64,000 nt of DNA from Methylobacterium sp. UNC378MF (GCF_900103195.1 NZ_FMWU01000026.1:1-64000); one strand, 5' to 3'; positions 51,923-61,150 are shown, numbered from the stretch's first letter. The notes: generated from the letters alone by a model not told the origin. Numbers and translations are program-made.

Positions 51923-54610
51923 CTAGATCGTCCACGGCGCCGGCGCGTCGGCCGCGATGCCGTAGCGGCGGATCGCATCCGCAACCGTAGCGCGCGGCAT
52001 CGTCCCGGTCTCGGCCAGGGCGTGCAGGGCGGCGATGACCACGTGCTGCCGGTCGACCTCGAAGAACCGGCGGAGCGCGTTGCGGGTGTCGCTGCGCCCG
52101 AACCCGTCGGTGCCGAGGGCGACGAAGCGCGTGCCGACATAGGAGGCGATCAGCTGCGGGTAGGCCCGGACGTAGTCGCTCGCCGCGACGATGGGCGCCG
52201 TGCCCGGCAGCAGCGCCGCCACGTGGCTGATGGGCGCCTCGGCCTTCGGGTTGAGCATCGCCCGCCGCTCGGCCTCGCGGGCGTCGCGGGCCAGCTCGCT
52301 GAAGCTCGTCACGCTGAACACCTCGGCCACGACGCCGAAATCCTGCGCGAGCAGTTCCGCCGCCGCGATCACCTCCGGCAGGATCGCCCCGGAGCCGAGG
52401 AGCCGCACGGCGGCAGCGCCTGCGCCTTGCCCGGCCTCCGGCCCCGACAGCCGGTACATGCCCTTCAGGATCCCGGCCTCCGCCCCCTGCGGCATGGAGG
52501 GCTGGGCGTAGTTCTCGTTCATCGCGGTGAGATAGTAGAAGGCGTCCTCGCCCTCCTCCATCATCGCCCGGGCGCCCCGGTCGACGATCACCGCCATCTC
52601 GTACGCGAAGGCCGGATCGTAGGCCCGGCAATTCGGGATCGCGGCCGCCGCGAGATGGCTCGACCCGTCCTGGTGCTGCAGGCCCTCGCCGCCGAGAGTG
52701 GTTCGGCCCGCCGTGGCGCCGATCAGGAAGCCGCGGGCCCGCTGGTCGGCCGCCGCCCAGATCAGGTCGCCGACCCGCTGGAAGCCGAACATCGAGTAGT
52801 AGATGTAGAAGGGCAGCATCGACAGGCCGTGGACGCTGTAGGACGTGGCCGCCGCCGTCCAGGACGAGATCGCCCCGGCCTCGGTGATGCCTTCCTCCAG
52901 AAGCTGCCCGTCCCGGGCCTCGCGGTAGTAGAGCATCGAGCCGGCATCCTCCGGCTCGTAGAGCTGCCCCTGCGGCGCGTAGATCCCGACCTGCCGGAAC
53001 AGGTTGGCCATGCCGAAGGTCCGCGCCTCGTCGGCGACGATCGGGACGATGCGCGGCCCGAGATCCTTGTGCTTCAGGAGATTGCCGAACAGGCGCACCA
53101 CCGCCGTGGTGGTCGACATCTCCTTGCCGCCCGCTTCGAGGGCGAAGCCCGCGTAGGTCGAGAGCGCCGGGACGGCGACGGTCGGCGCCGTGCGGCGGCG
53201 GGCCGGCAGGACGCCGCCGAGCGTCTCGCGGCGCTCGCGCAGGTAGCGCATCTCGGCGCCGTCCTCGGCCGGCTTGTAGAAGGCCAGACCTTCGACCTGC
53301 GCGTCCGAGAGCGGCAAGGCGAAGCGGTCACGGAAGGCGCGGAGTGCATCGACGTCGAGCTTCTTGGCCTGGTGGGCGGTCATGCGCGACTCGCCCGCGC
53401 CGCCCATCCCGTAGCCTTTCTTGGTCTTGGCCAGGATTACCGTCGGACGGCCCTTCGTGGCCTTGGCCGCGGCGAAGGCGGCGTAGAGCTTGCGGAAATC
53501 GTGGCCGCCGCGTTTGAGCCGGTCAACATCGGCATCCGACATGTGGGCGACGAGTTCGCGCACCTCCGGATCCTCACCGAAGAAGTGGGCGAGGTTATAG
53601 GCACCGTCCTTGGCGCCAAGCGTCTGGTACTTGCCGTCGACGGTGTCGGCGAAGCGCCGCAGCAGGGCGTGGTTGGTGTCGCGGGCGAAAATCCCGTCCC
53701 ATTCCGAGCCCCACAGCACCTTGATGACGTTCCAGCCCGCGCCCCGGAATAGGCTCTCCAGCTCCTGGATGATCTGGCCATTGCCGCGCACCGGGCCGTC
53801 GAGCCGCTGCAGGTTGCAGTTGATGACGAAGGTCAGGTTGTCGAGGTTCTCGCGGGCCGCCAGAGCGAGGCCGCCGATCGACTCGGGCTCGTCCATCTCG
53901 CCGTCGCCGAACACGCCCCAGACATGCCGCCCTGACGTGTCGGCGAGGCCCCGGTCGGCGAGGTAGCGCATGAAACGTGCCTGGTAGACGGCGTGGATCG
54001 GCCCGATGCCCATGGAGCCGGTGGGAACCTGCCAGAAATCCGGCATCAGCCAGGGATGCGGGTAGGAGCAGAGGCCGTCGCCCGCGATTTCCTGGCGGTA
54101 ATGCTTCAGCTGCTCTTCGGAAAGCCGGCCTTCGAGGAAGGCGCGGGCGTAGACACCGGGTGCCGAGTGTGGCTGGAAATAGACGAGGTCGCCATCCGCC
54201 CCGCCCTTGAAAAAGTGGTTGAATCCGACCTCGAACAGCTCCGCCGCCGAGGCGTAGCTCGCCACGTGGCCGCCGAGTTCCCCGTAAGCCATGTTCGCCC
54301 GCACCACCATGGCGAGCGCGTTCCATCGCATGATCGAGGTCAGGCGCTCCTCGATGTCGAGGTCGCCCGGGTAGCGCGGCTGCTTCTCCAGGGCGATCGT
54401 GTTCCGGTAGGGCGAGTAGGGCAGCGCCTCGTCGAGGATGCCGATCTCTTTCGAGCGCCGCTCCAGGCGGTCGAGGATGAACCGGGCCCGGGCCGCGCCC
54501 TCGGTGCGGAAGACCGACTCCAGCGCGGCGAGCCAGTCCTGGGTCTCGGCCGGGTCGTGATCCACCTCGGCGGACCGCGCAATCGTGGCGTTCGGCGGTA
54601 TGGCGTTCAT
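51923..54610 (-). CDS. aceE: Pyruvate dehydrogenase E1, homodimeric type
   Basis: 895 residues (E. coli 887). ThDP motifs are GDGEMDEPESIGG and the ensuing FVINCN, with the further AceE signatures YGMGGAGESRMTAHQAKKLD and HHFFKGGADG-like FNHFFKGGADGDLV. It decarboxylates pyruvate and acetylates E2. The start is the ATG of MNAIPPNATI, with AGGGAGG 8 bp upstream. It is the first gene of the operon and is divergent from an Lrp/AsnC gene, 199 bp apart. Confidence 0.97.
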   Translation of the reverse strand: MNAIPPNATIARSAEVDHDPAETQDWLAALESVFRTEGAARARFILDRLERRSKEIGILDEALPYSPYRNTIALEKQPRYPGDLDIEERLTSIMRWNALAMVVRANMAYGELGGHVASYASAAELFEVGFNHFFKGGADGDLVYFQPHSAPGVYARAFLEGRLSEEQLKHYRQEIAGDGLCSYPHPWLMPDFWQVPTGSMGIGPIHAVYQARFMRYLADRGLADTSGRHVWGVFGDGEMDEPESIGGLALAARENLDNLTFVINCNLQRLDGPVRGNGQIIQELESLFRGAGWNVIKVLWGSEWDGIFARDTNHALLRRFADTVDGKYQTLGAKDGAYNLAHFFGEDPEVRELVAHMSDADVDRLKRGGHDFRKLYAAFAAAKATKGRPTVILAKTKKGYGMGGAGESRMTAHQAKKLDVDALRAFRDRFALPLSDAQVEGLAFYKPAEDGAEMRYLRERRETLGGVLPARRRTAPTVAVPALSTYAGFALEAGGKEMSTTTAVVRLFGNLLKHKDLGPRIVPIVADEARTFGMANLFRQVGIYAPQGQLYEPEDAGSMLYYREARDGQLLEEGITEAGAISSWTAAATSYSVHGLSMLPFYIYYSMFGFQRVGDLIWAAADQRARGFLIGATAGRTTLGGEGLQHQDGSSHLAAAAIPNCRAYDPAFAYEMAVIVDRGARAMMEEGEDAFYYLTAMNENYAQPSMPQGAEAGILKGMYRLSGPEAGQGAGAAAVRLLGSGAILPEVIAAAELLAQDFGVVAEVFSVTSFSELARDAREAERRAMLNPKAEAPISHVAALLPGTAPIVAASDYVRAYPQLIASYVGTRFVALGTDGFGRSDTRNALRRFFEVDRQHVVIAALHALAETGTMPRATVADAIRRYGIAADAPAPWTI

Positions 54611-54700
54611 TGGCGCGGCCTCCCTGGTCGGCTCGATCATACGGGGATCGCGGCGGGGGGACATGCCGAATATTTGCTGTGACGCCGCCGTCAGCGGATT

Positions 54701-54716
54701 GATATACCGCGATATC
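54701..54716. promoter_or_regulatory. Palindrome GATAT-N6-ATATC between aceE and lrp-like gene
   Basis: GATATACCGCGATATC, flanked at a distance by ATTTGC (54672-54677) and GCAAAT (54727-54732), an arrangement of spaced inverted sites that fits Lrp-type operators. Confidence 0.5.
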
Positions 54717-54809
54717 GCCGACAGGCGGCAAATCATGCCGCATTGGGCGTCGGCCCCGGCCCTGTGCCGTGAGGCCGCGCAACGCGGCGGGAGACCGGAG
54801 ACCGAACCC

Positions 54810-55298
54810 ATGCCCGCACGTCCGGCCCCCCTCGACGCCGCAAGCCTGCGGATCCTGGAATGCCTGCAGCAGGACAGCGAGATCAGCATCGCCGATCTCG
54901 CCGAGCGGGTGGGCCTGTCGACGTCGCCGTGCTGGCGGCGCGTCAACGACCTGAAGGAGGCGGGGGTGATCCGCGGCTGCGTGGCGGTGGTCGACCCGCT
55001 GAGCCTCGGGCTCGCGGTCAACGTGTTCGTTCACGTGTCGCTGGAGAAGCAGACCCAGGCCGCGCTCCAGGCCTTCGACGAGGCGGTGCGCAGCCGCCCG
55101 GAGGTGATGGAGTGCTACCTGATGAGTGGCGAGGCCGACTACATGCTGCGGGTCGTGGTCGAGGATCTGGGCCAGTACCAGAAGCTGGTCCTCGACCACC
55201 TCACGCGGATCCCCGGCGTGGCCAACATTCGCTCGAGCTTCGCGCTGGGGCAGGTAAAGTACACGACCGCGCTGCCGCTCGGACACCTGGCCCGCTGA
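54810..55298 (+). CDS. Lrp/AsnC family regulator, probably of the PDH operon
   Basis: 162 residues. The N-terminal winged HTH reads LDAASLRILECLQQDSEISI, ADLAERVGLSTSPCWRRVNDL; the C-terminal RAM (ligand-binding) domain follows, with VVDPLSLGLAVNVFVHVSL and YLMSGEADYMLRVVVEDL. It is an Lrp-type global or local regulator, divergently transcribed from aceE with a palindrome between, so likely acts on it. The ATG of MPARPAPLD has GGAG upstream. Confidence 0.93.
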   Translation: MPARPAPLDAASLRILECLQQDSEISIADLAERVGLSTSPCWRRVNDLKEAGVIRGCVAVVDPLSLGLAVNVFVHVSLEKQTQAALQAFDEAVRSRPEVMECYLMSGEADYMLRVVVEDLGQYQKLVLDHLTRIPGVANIRSSFALGQVKYTTALPLGHLAR

Positions 55299-55424
55299 CG
55301 GAGCGCGGCCGCACGCCGCGTCAAGGGGCAGGCGCTTCGGCGGACGATGTCGAAATCTGGAAGATCCTGGTCTCGGTTGCGGAGACCGGTAAGCGCCGCG
55401 TCGCGCGCGATAAGACGATAAGAA

Positions 55425-55500
55425 TGGTGGAGCCTAACGGGATCGAACCGATGACCTCTTCCATGCCATGGAAGCGCTCTCCCAGCTGAGCTAAGGCCCC
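55425..55500 (-). tRNA. tRNA-Ala(GGC), copy 2
   Basis: On the minus strand a 76-nt cloverleaf starting GGGGCCTTAGCTCAGCTGGG, with anticodon GGC in loop ATGGCAT, T-arm GGTTCGATCC and encoded CCA end. The sequence is identical to the next copy. Confidence 0.95.
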
Positions 55501-55555
55501 ATTCATTTTGACAGCGGTTCACGTCCCGAAAGGGCCGTGTCGCGCGAGGGTGGGA

Positions 55556-55631
55556 TGGTGGAGCCTAACGGGATCGAACCGATGACCTCTTCCATGCCAT
55601 GGAAGCGCTCTCCCAGCTGAGCTAAGGCCCC
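55556..55631 (-). tRNA. tRNA-Ala(GGC), copy 1
   Basis: Identical to the gene at 55425, 55 bp away in tandem, with encoded CCA. It lies upstream on the minus strand and is probably cotranscribed. Confidence 0.95.
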
Positions 55632-55728
55632 ACTTTACCATCCACCGCGGTTTGGGTACCGCTGGGTCTCGCCGAACCGGATCGCGGCCGGCGAGGCCGG
55701 TTCTATAGGCGGCTCGCACCGCGGACTC

Positions 55729-55762
55729 AACCCCCTTTCTACGCTGCCGCCGGGGGTTTTTT
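55729..55762 (+). terminator. Terminator-like hairpin with T6 run
   Basis: AACCCCC/GGGGGTT stem, 16-nt loop, then TTTT. It is oriented on the plus strand although both neighbours are minus-strand genes. Confidence 0.5.
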
Positions 55763-55796
55763 GCAGGGCGTTCCAGTCGGGGAGGCGGAGGCCGCC

Positions 55797-56183
55797 TCAG
55801 CCCTCCTCGTCGTTCTCGATATCGCCGTCGATCAGGTCGGAGACGTCGTCGTCGCCGGAATCCTCTTCCTCCAGGAAGGTGTCGTCGTCGGAGGAATCTC
55901 CGTCCTCGACCGCGTCGTCCTCGGGCGTCGGATCCGCGTCGTCCTCGGCGGCTTCGACTTCGTCGAGGGAGACCATCTCCGGCCCCTTCTCGTCCGTCTC
56001 GTCCTCATCGTCGTTAGTGGCCGGGCTGCGCGACAGCGCCGGGGGCGCCGCACGGCTGGAGGTGGCCACCGCCTGATAGGTCGCGCCGCATTTCGGGCAG
56101 ACGGCGGGATCTCGGGCGAGGTCGTAGAACTTCGCGCCACAGCTCATGCACTGGCGCTTCAAGCCAAGTTCCGGTCGGGCCAC
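55797..56183 (-). CDS. TIGR02300-type zinc-ribbon acidic protein
   Basis: 128 residues. The N-terminal zinc ribbon is RPELGLKRQCMSCGAKFYDL...CPKCG, two CxxC pairs; the rest is a very acidic Asp/Glu/Ser tail. This is the alphaproteobacterial TIGR02300 family of unknown function. The GTG start gives the family N-terminus and has GAGG upstream. Confidence 0.88.
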   Translation of the reverse strand: MARPELGLKRQCMSCGAKFYDLARDPAVCPKCGATYQAVATSSRAAPPALSRSPATNDDEDETDEKGPEMVSLDEVEAAEDDADPTPEDDAVEDGDSSDDDTFLEEEDSGDDDVSDLIDGDIENDEEG

Positions 56184-56460
56184 GGGCGGACACCTCGTCG
56201 TCAATGCTGTCTCGGGGGAGGGGCCCCGTTAGTCGCGGTGGCGGCCCCTGTCAATCGAGCTCGCGCAGGGCGTTCCGGGCGTCGTGCCGGCGGCCCGCTC
56301 CCGGGGGTCGGCCGGGGATCGGCGTCGGCAACGGATGGATGACGGCGGGCGGTGCCCGTGTTAACCGCGCGGCGACTTCACCGTCCGATTGCAGCGCCGC
56401 GGCAGGGCCGCGCGACGCGCCGGATCCTGGCCCACGTCTCAGAGCCCGAACGGACGTCCC

Positions 56461-57810
56461 GTGTCGCACGATTCGAGTCCCCAGCCCCTCACCGCCGCGC
56501 CGGGCGCACCGCTACGCGGACGCCTGCGCCCGCCCGGCGACAAGTCGATCTCGCATCGATCGATGATCCTCGGCCTGCTCAGCCAGGGCGAGACGCGGGT
56601 CGAAGGCCTGCTGGAGGGCGACGATGTCCTGCGCACCGCCGCCGCCGCGAAGGCGCTCGGCGCGGGCGTCGAGCGCCTCGCGCCCGGAAGCTGGCGGGTC
56701 CAGGGCGTCGGCATCGGCGGCCTCGGCGATCCGGCCGACGTGCTTGATTTCGGCAATGCCGGCACGGGCTCGCGGCTCATGATGGGCGTGGTCGGCGGGC
56801 AGCCGGTCACCGCAACCTTCGACGGCGACGCCTCCCTGCGGTCGCGGCCGATGCGCCGCATCCTCGACCCGCTGACCCGCATGGGCACGCAGGTCCTCGC
56901 CGAGTCAGAGGGCGGCCGGGTGCCCCTGACCCTGCGTGGCCCCAGGGAGGCGATCCCGATCACCTACGAGACTCCGGCGGCGTCGGCGCAGATCAAGTCG
57001 GCGGTGCTGCTTGCCGGCCTCAACGCCCCCGGCGTCACGACCGTGATCGAAGCGGCCGCGACCCGCGACCACACCGAGCGGATGCTGCGCCTGTTCGGCG
57101 CCGCGGTCAGCGTCGAGCCGCATGGAGTGGGCGGGCACGGGCGCAAGGTCGCGCTCGCCGGTCAACCAACCCTGCGCGGCACCGACGTTGTGGTTCCGGC
57201 CGACCCGTCCTCGGCGGCCTTCCCGCTGGTGGCGGCGCTGATCGTGCCCGGCTCGGACGTGGTGATCGAGGGTGTGATGATGAACCCGCTGCGCATCGGG
57301 CTGATCACGACGCTCCTGGAGATGGGCGCGCAGATCGAGCGCGTGGCCGAGCGGGAGGAGGGCGGCGAGACCGTGGCCGACCTGCGCGTGCGCGCGAGCC
57401 GCCTGACCGGCGTCGACGTCCCGGCCGAGCGGGCGCCGGCGATGATCGACGAATACCCGGTGCTGGCGGTGGCGGCGAGCTTCGCCGAGGGCCGGACTCG
57501 GATGAATGGCCTCCACGAGCTGCGGGTCAAGGAATCGGACCGCCTCGCCGCCGTCGCCGCCGGGCTCGCCGCCAACGGCGTCCGCCACACGGTCGAGGTC
57601 GACGACCTCGTGGTCGAGGGCGACGGTGCGGCGGCGCCGGGCGGCGGGACGGTCGCGACCCATCTCGACCACCGCATCGCCATGGCGTTCCTGGTGATGG
57701 GGCTCGCGGCGCGGAATTCGGTCACGGTGGATGACGGCGCGATGATCGCCACGAGCTTCCCGAGCTTCCTCCCGACCATGCAGGCCCTCGGCGGCCGGAT
57801 CGGGGCGTGA
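56461..57810 (+). CDS. aroA: 3-phosphoshikimate 1-carboxyvinyltransferase (EPSP synthase)
   Basis: 449 residues, the shikimate-pathway enzyme. PGDKSISHRSMILGLLSQGE at the N-terminus and FGNAGTGSRLMMG place it in the class II group. It ends with the conserved LHELRVKESDRLAAVAAGL and DHRIAMAFLVMGL. The GTG start VSHDSSPQ is chosen. Overlap with cmk suggests one transcript. Confidence 0.96.
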   Translation: MSHDSSPQPLTAAPGAPLRGRLRPPGDKSISHRSMILGLLSQGETRVEGLLEGDDVLRTAAAAKALGAGVERLAPGSWRVQGVGIGGLGDPADVLDFGNAGTGSRLMMGVVGGQPVTATFDGDASLRSRPMRRILDPLTRMGTQVLAESEGGRVPLTLRGPREAIPITYETPAASAQIKSAVLLAGLNAPGVTTVIEAAATRDHTERMLRLFGAAVSVEPHGVGGHGRKVALAGQPTLRGTDVVVPADPSSAAFPLVAALIVPGSDVVIEGVMMNPLRIGLITTLLEMGAQIERVAEREEGGETVADLRVRASRLTGVDVPAERAPAMIDEYPVLAVAASFAEGRTRMNGLHELRVKESDRLAAVAAGLAANGVRHTVEVDDLVVEGDGAAAPGGGTVATHLDHRIAMAFLVMGLAARNSVTVDDGAMIATSFPSFLPTMQALGGRIGA

Positions 57811-58454
57811 CCGCCATGCCGCTCGTCATCGCGATCGACGGACCGGCCGCGTCCGGCAAGGGCACGCTCGCCAAGCGTCTGGCCGACCATTACGGCCTGC
57901 CGCATCTCGACACCGGGCTCCTCTACCGGGCCGTGGCGCTGGCCCTGCTCGATGCCGGCCTGTCGCTGGACGATTCCGCGGCTGCGGCGCGGGCGGCCCA
58001 CGCCCTCGACGCCGGCCGGCTCGACGATCCGCGCCTGCGGGACCGGGCCATGGGCGAGGCGGCCTCCCGAGTCTCGTCGGTGCCCGAGGTCCGCGCCGGG
58101 CTGCTCGCGTGGCAGCGCCGTTTCGCCGCCGACCCGCAGGGGGCGGTGCTCGACGGGCGCGACATCGGCACGGTCGTCTGTCCCGAGGCCTCGGTGAAGC
58201 TGTTCATCACCGCGTCCTCCGAGGAGCGCGCCCGCCGTCGTCACCGGGAGCTGTCCGGCCGCGGCGAGGCGGCGACCTTCGCGGCGATCCTGGCCGACAT
58301 CGAGGCTCGCGACGCCCGGGACGCCTCCCGCAGCGCCGCGCCGCTGCGCATGGCGGACGACGCGGTCCGGCTCGACACTACGGAGCTTGACGCGGATGCA
58401 GCCTTCGACGAGGCCCGGGACATCGTTGAGCGGACCCGCGGCGACGCGGCCTGA
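57807..58454 (+). CDS. cmk: Cytidylate kinase
   Basis: 215 residues. Walker A is DGPAASGKGTLAKRLA, followed by LDTGLLYRAVALALLD and LDGRDIGTVVCPEASVKLF. It phosphorylates CMP and dCMP. The GTG start overlaps the aroA TGA (GTGA), which suggests coupling; the ATG at 57816 is an alternative. aroA-cmk adjacency (often with rpsA) is typical of alphaproteobacteria. Confidence 0.95.
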   Translation: MTAMPLVIAIDGPAASGKGTLAKRLADHYGLPHLDTGLLYRAVALALLDAGLSLDDSAAAARAAHALDAGRLDDPRLRDRAMGEAASRVSSVPEVRAGLLAWQRRFAADPQGAVLDGRDIGTVVCPEASVKLFITASSEERARRRHRELSGRGEAATFAAILADIEARDARDASRSAAPLRMADDAVRLDTTELDADAAFDEARDIVERTRGDAA

Positions 58455-58546
58455 GGGTTGTCCACCTCCCTTGTGTTGACCCCCCGGGCCCGCTCACCTA
58501 TTGCGGACGCGCCGTCCCCGACGGGCCACCGCGCGGCCCGGGACGC

Positions 58547-58622
58547 GAGCGCGTAGCTCAGCTGGTAGAGCAACGGACTTTTAATCTGTAGGTCCTGGGT
58601 TCGAGTCCCAGCGCGCTCACCA
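58547..58622 (+). tRNA. tRNA-Lys(UUU)
   Basis: A 76-nt cloverleaf GAGCGCG...CGCGCTC with anticodon TTT in loop CTTTTAA, T-arm GGTTCGAGTCC and encoded CCA. Confidence 0.95.
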
Positions 58623-58771
58623 TATCCTCGATAGCGCTCCTGACACTCGGCGCGGTCACCGCTCCCCAGGCCGGTGATGGGCTGGTGGGCGGACGCTACG
58701 CCCACATGAAAATCGGAACCCCCGGTTGCGCTTCGGGTTGGGCTCCCAACGCAACTGCGAAGGAGTCACCG

Positions 58772-59059
58772 ATGCGGAAGCTCGCTCTCATCTCCGCCGT
58801 CACCCTGTCCCTCGGCGCGCTCGGTGCCACCGGCGCCCAGGCGCAGGGCTACGGCTACGGCTACGGCGGCCACCACGGCTACGGTTACGGCCGCGGCTAC
58901 GATCGCGGCTACGGCTCGCGGCGCGATGTCGGCTACCGCCGTCACCGCGGTCTGTCGACCGGGGCCGCGATCGGCCTCGGCATCGCGGGCGCAGCCGCCG
59001 GTGCCGCCGCCGCTGGCGCCTTCGATCGGGGGCCGGCCTATTACGGCCGCGGCTACTGA
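58772..59059 (+). CDS. Small secreted Gly/Tyr-rich protein
   Basis: 95 residues. The signal peptide is LALISAVTLSLGALGATGAQA. The mature part is a GYGYGYGGHHGYGYGRGY-type repeat, then a basic RRDVGYRRHRG and a hydrophobic Gly/Ala segment (GAAIGLGIAGAAAGAAAAGA) that may insert in a membrane. AAGGAG precedes the ATG. A weak EcfG-like promoter (GGAAC-N16-GGTT, 58715-58739) is present. Function unknown; similar proteins are common in Methylobacterium. Confidence 0.75.
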   Translation: MRKLALISAVTLSLGALGATGAQAQGYGYGYGGHHGYGYGRGYDRGYGSRRDVGYRRHRGLSTGAAIGLGIAGAAAGAAAAGAFDRGPAYYGRGY

Positions 59060-59162
59060 GCCACCGCATGGCCTGACGAAGTAGAGCTCCGCCGCCACCG
59101 CGGTGGGGCTCTCGCTGTTTGATGCGGCCGCACGGGCCGACGGCGCGCGTCCGTTGCCCGGC

Positions 59163-60140
59163 TCAGCGTAGCCAGCGCCGGATCTGCTCGCGGAGGGTCG
59201 GGCGGATGGCCCGCCGCGCCCGCGCCGCCGCGAAGTTATCAATGCGGATCCTGTCGGTCGGGACCTGCCGCAGGAACCGTTCGGCGATCTCGAAGATCAC
59301 GATGTCCGGCCGGACGTCCTCGACATAGGCCCAGTCGATATTCGCCGACCAGATCGCGTGCACTTCCCCGAAGGTTTCTGCCAGCATCGCGGTAAGGCGC
59401 GCGCCTGGGCTGTAGATGTAGGAATCGCCGAACAGCACCACGCGCCGCGGATCCGGTGCATCCCTGTTCTCCAAAACGACGCGGGATCCCACGAACAATC
59501 CGCGCGGACGCACGGCCCGTCCCGATTCCCGCACCGCCACCAGCGCGTTCGCGTCAATCCGCGCCGCGCGGCGCGGAAAGTCGTAGGCGACGTAGTCCTC
59601 GTCGACCGGGGGGACGAGCTTCTCGCCGAGATCGAAAGTGAAGCGCTCGTTCACGCTAGTTCCCGCGAAGACGTGCGCCGCCACGGGCGCGTCCAGGGCC
59701 TCGCAGAGTGCGCGATACGCGGTCAGGTAGCCCCGGTAGGTCCAGTGCGTATCCGTCCGCAAATAGACAGGCTCATCGGCCCGTGCCGTCTGGAGCGGAG
59801 TCTGCAAATCAACCATCGCGGCCTGGCTGTCGCCGGCGACCAGTCGGGCGAGGCGGGTTCCGGGCGGATCGTCTAGCCCCGGGAATGGGCGGCCGAGCAG
59901 GTCCGGATAGATCGCGAGCTTGTCGGGGACGATGGCGTGCACGTGCCGGATCCCGAGACCGTCGAGGCGGAGTGCCCGTCGCCGGATGAGCCGCGTCCAG
60001 CGCTTCAGGATCCGCCGTGAGGTCGCGGTATCGCCGTAGAAGGCTTCGACCTCGCTGGCGCGTCCGACCCAGTACAGCCAGCCATCGTGTCCCACGGCCA
60101 CGCCGTTGCCGCTCGTCTTCAAAGCTCCCCGGCCTCCCAC
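59163..60140 (-). CDS. AlgX/AlgJ-like SGNH-hydrolase-type protein
   Basis: About 325 residues; the start is uncertain, and the GTG of VGGRGALKTSG is chosen because the 59 codons before it are Arg-rich and unlike coding sequence. Motifs include NGVAVGHDGWLYWVGRASEV, YLRTDTHWTYRGYL (Asp-His of the SGNH triad) and VVLFGDSYIYSPG (Ser). This is the alginate O-acetyltransferase AlgX/AlgJ type, which acetylates exopolysaccharide. No AlgI partner or clear signal peptide is visible. Substrate unknown. Confidence 0.75.
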   Translation of the reverse strand: MGGRGALKTSGNGVAVGHDGWLYWVGRASEVEAFYGDTATSRRILKRWTRLIRRRALRLDGLGIRHVHAIVPDKLAIYPDLLGRPFPGLDDPPGTRLARLVAGDSQAAMVDLQTPLQTARADEPVYLRTDTHWTYRGYLTAYRALCEALDAPVAAHVFAGTSVNERFTFDLGEKLVPPVDEDYVAYDFPRRAARIDANALVAVRESGRAVRPRGLFVGSRVVLENRDAPDPRRVVLFGDSYIYSPGARLTAMLAETFGEVHAIWSANIDWAYVEDVRPDIVIFEIAERFLRQVPTDRIRIDNFAAARARRAIRPTLREQIRRWLR

Positions 60141-60409
60141 CGCCCGCCACAATGCACTCAATGACGCCGGGCTTCCGCCTCGACGGATCTGCGCGGGATT
60201 GCAACCCCGCGCGCAGCGGGACCGTGCCCCATCGCGGCGACGGCGGAGCGATGTAGCGGGTTGACGGCGGCCGCGACTACACGGCCTCGGGCGAAGGGGC
60301 GCGCCTTTTTCGCCCACGCGCCGGCCTCGTAGTGAAACTTTCCCGCCGCGCCGGGGGTACTCCCGTCAGGCGCATCACTCTGCGCGGCGTTCCGAAGAAG
60401 GGCCGGCCC

Positions 60410-60589
60410 ATGTCCGCGCTTGTCACGTCCATCGGCTGCGGCTTCGTTCTGGCGGGATTCGCGGCCGAGAAGTTCGCCGAGCATCGCTGGCTCGCGGCGA
60501 GCCGGCCCGCGCCCCTCGACGCCCTTGCGGTCCTAGCCCTGGCGCTCCCGGCGGTCGGGCTCACGCTGATGGCGACCCTGGCGGCTTGA
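60410..60589 (+). CDS. Small membrane protein, hypothetical
   Basis: 59 residues from ATG 60410, with two hydrophobic segments (VTSIGCGFVLAGFAAEKFAE and VLALALPAVGLTLMATLAA). It has an A/G-rich upstream (GAAGAAGGG). An upstream in-frame start at 60332 exists. Weakly supported. Confidence 0.4.
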   Translation: MSALVTSIGCGFVLAGFAAEKFAEHRWLAASRPAPLDALAVLALALPAVGLTLMATLAA

Positions 60590-60607
60590 GCGCGCCGGGC
60601 GGCCGCC

Positions 60608-60895
60608 TCACTCCGCGTCGAGGCAGAACACGACCCCGACCGTCCGCTCCTTGCGCCAGATGAGCTGGACCGCGTATCGCATCTCGGCACTGGCCAGCAC
60701 GAGATCGAACGCATCCTCAAGCTGCACCACCTGCGAGCCGAGAAATTCCAGCATCGCGCCGCGATCGGAGATGTTCTTGACCTGACAGGGATAGCGCGAG
60801 CCGTCCCGATGCTGCGCGAAGGCCAGGAGGGCGGTTGGTTTCCGCTCGGTGGCCCGGCGCTCGACGAAGGCGGGAGTGCTGGCGTTGCGGGACAC
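60608..60895 (-). CDS. PilZ domain protein
   Basis: 95 residues. The c-di-GMP pattern begins ERRATERKPTALLAF (RxxxR motif) and continues VKNISDRGAMLEFL (D/NxSxxG, here NISDRG), with the rest a beta barrel. A likely c-di-GMP receptor. It lies near the AlgX-like gene, so a polysaccharide link is possible. Confidence 0.88.
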   Translation of the reverse strand: MSRNASTPAFVERRATERKPTALLAFAQHRDGSRYPCQVKNISDRGAMLEFLGSQVVQLEDAFDLVLASAEMRYAVQLIWRKERTVGVVFCLDAE

Positions 60896-61036
60896 GGCCG
60901 AGGTTCCTGCCCAATTCGGCCGATTTGGCGCGATATCAGTAAAAATGCGCCCGATTTGCTAACATGTTATTGATGATCGGTGCACAGGAGAAAGATCAGC
61001 AAGTTGCGATCCGTCTATCGGCGCGATCTGCGGTCT

Positions 61037-61150
61037 TTACCGCCGGTTTTCTCTCGTCGGCCCCTTGCCGGCCTTGATGAACCGGCCGACCAGTAGGCCG
61101 AGCGGGACCGACACCAGGAACCATGTGCGCAGGAATCGAAAGGCATTCAT
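61037..61150 (-). CDS. 37-residue membrane peptide
   Basis: Begins MNAFRFLRTWFLVSVPLGLL and ends in a basic tail (KAGKGPTRENRR), one membrane segment. GGAG lies 7 bp upstream of the ATG, a good ribosome-binding site, which supports the short gene. No family known. Confidence 0.5.
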   Translation of the reverse strand: MNAFRFLRTWFLVSVPLGLLVGRFIKAGKGPTRENRR

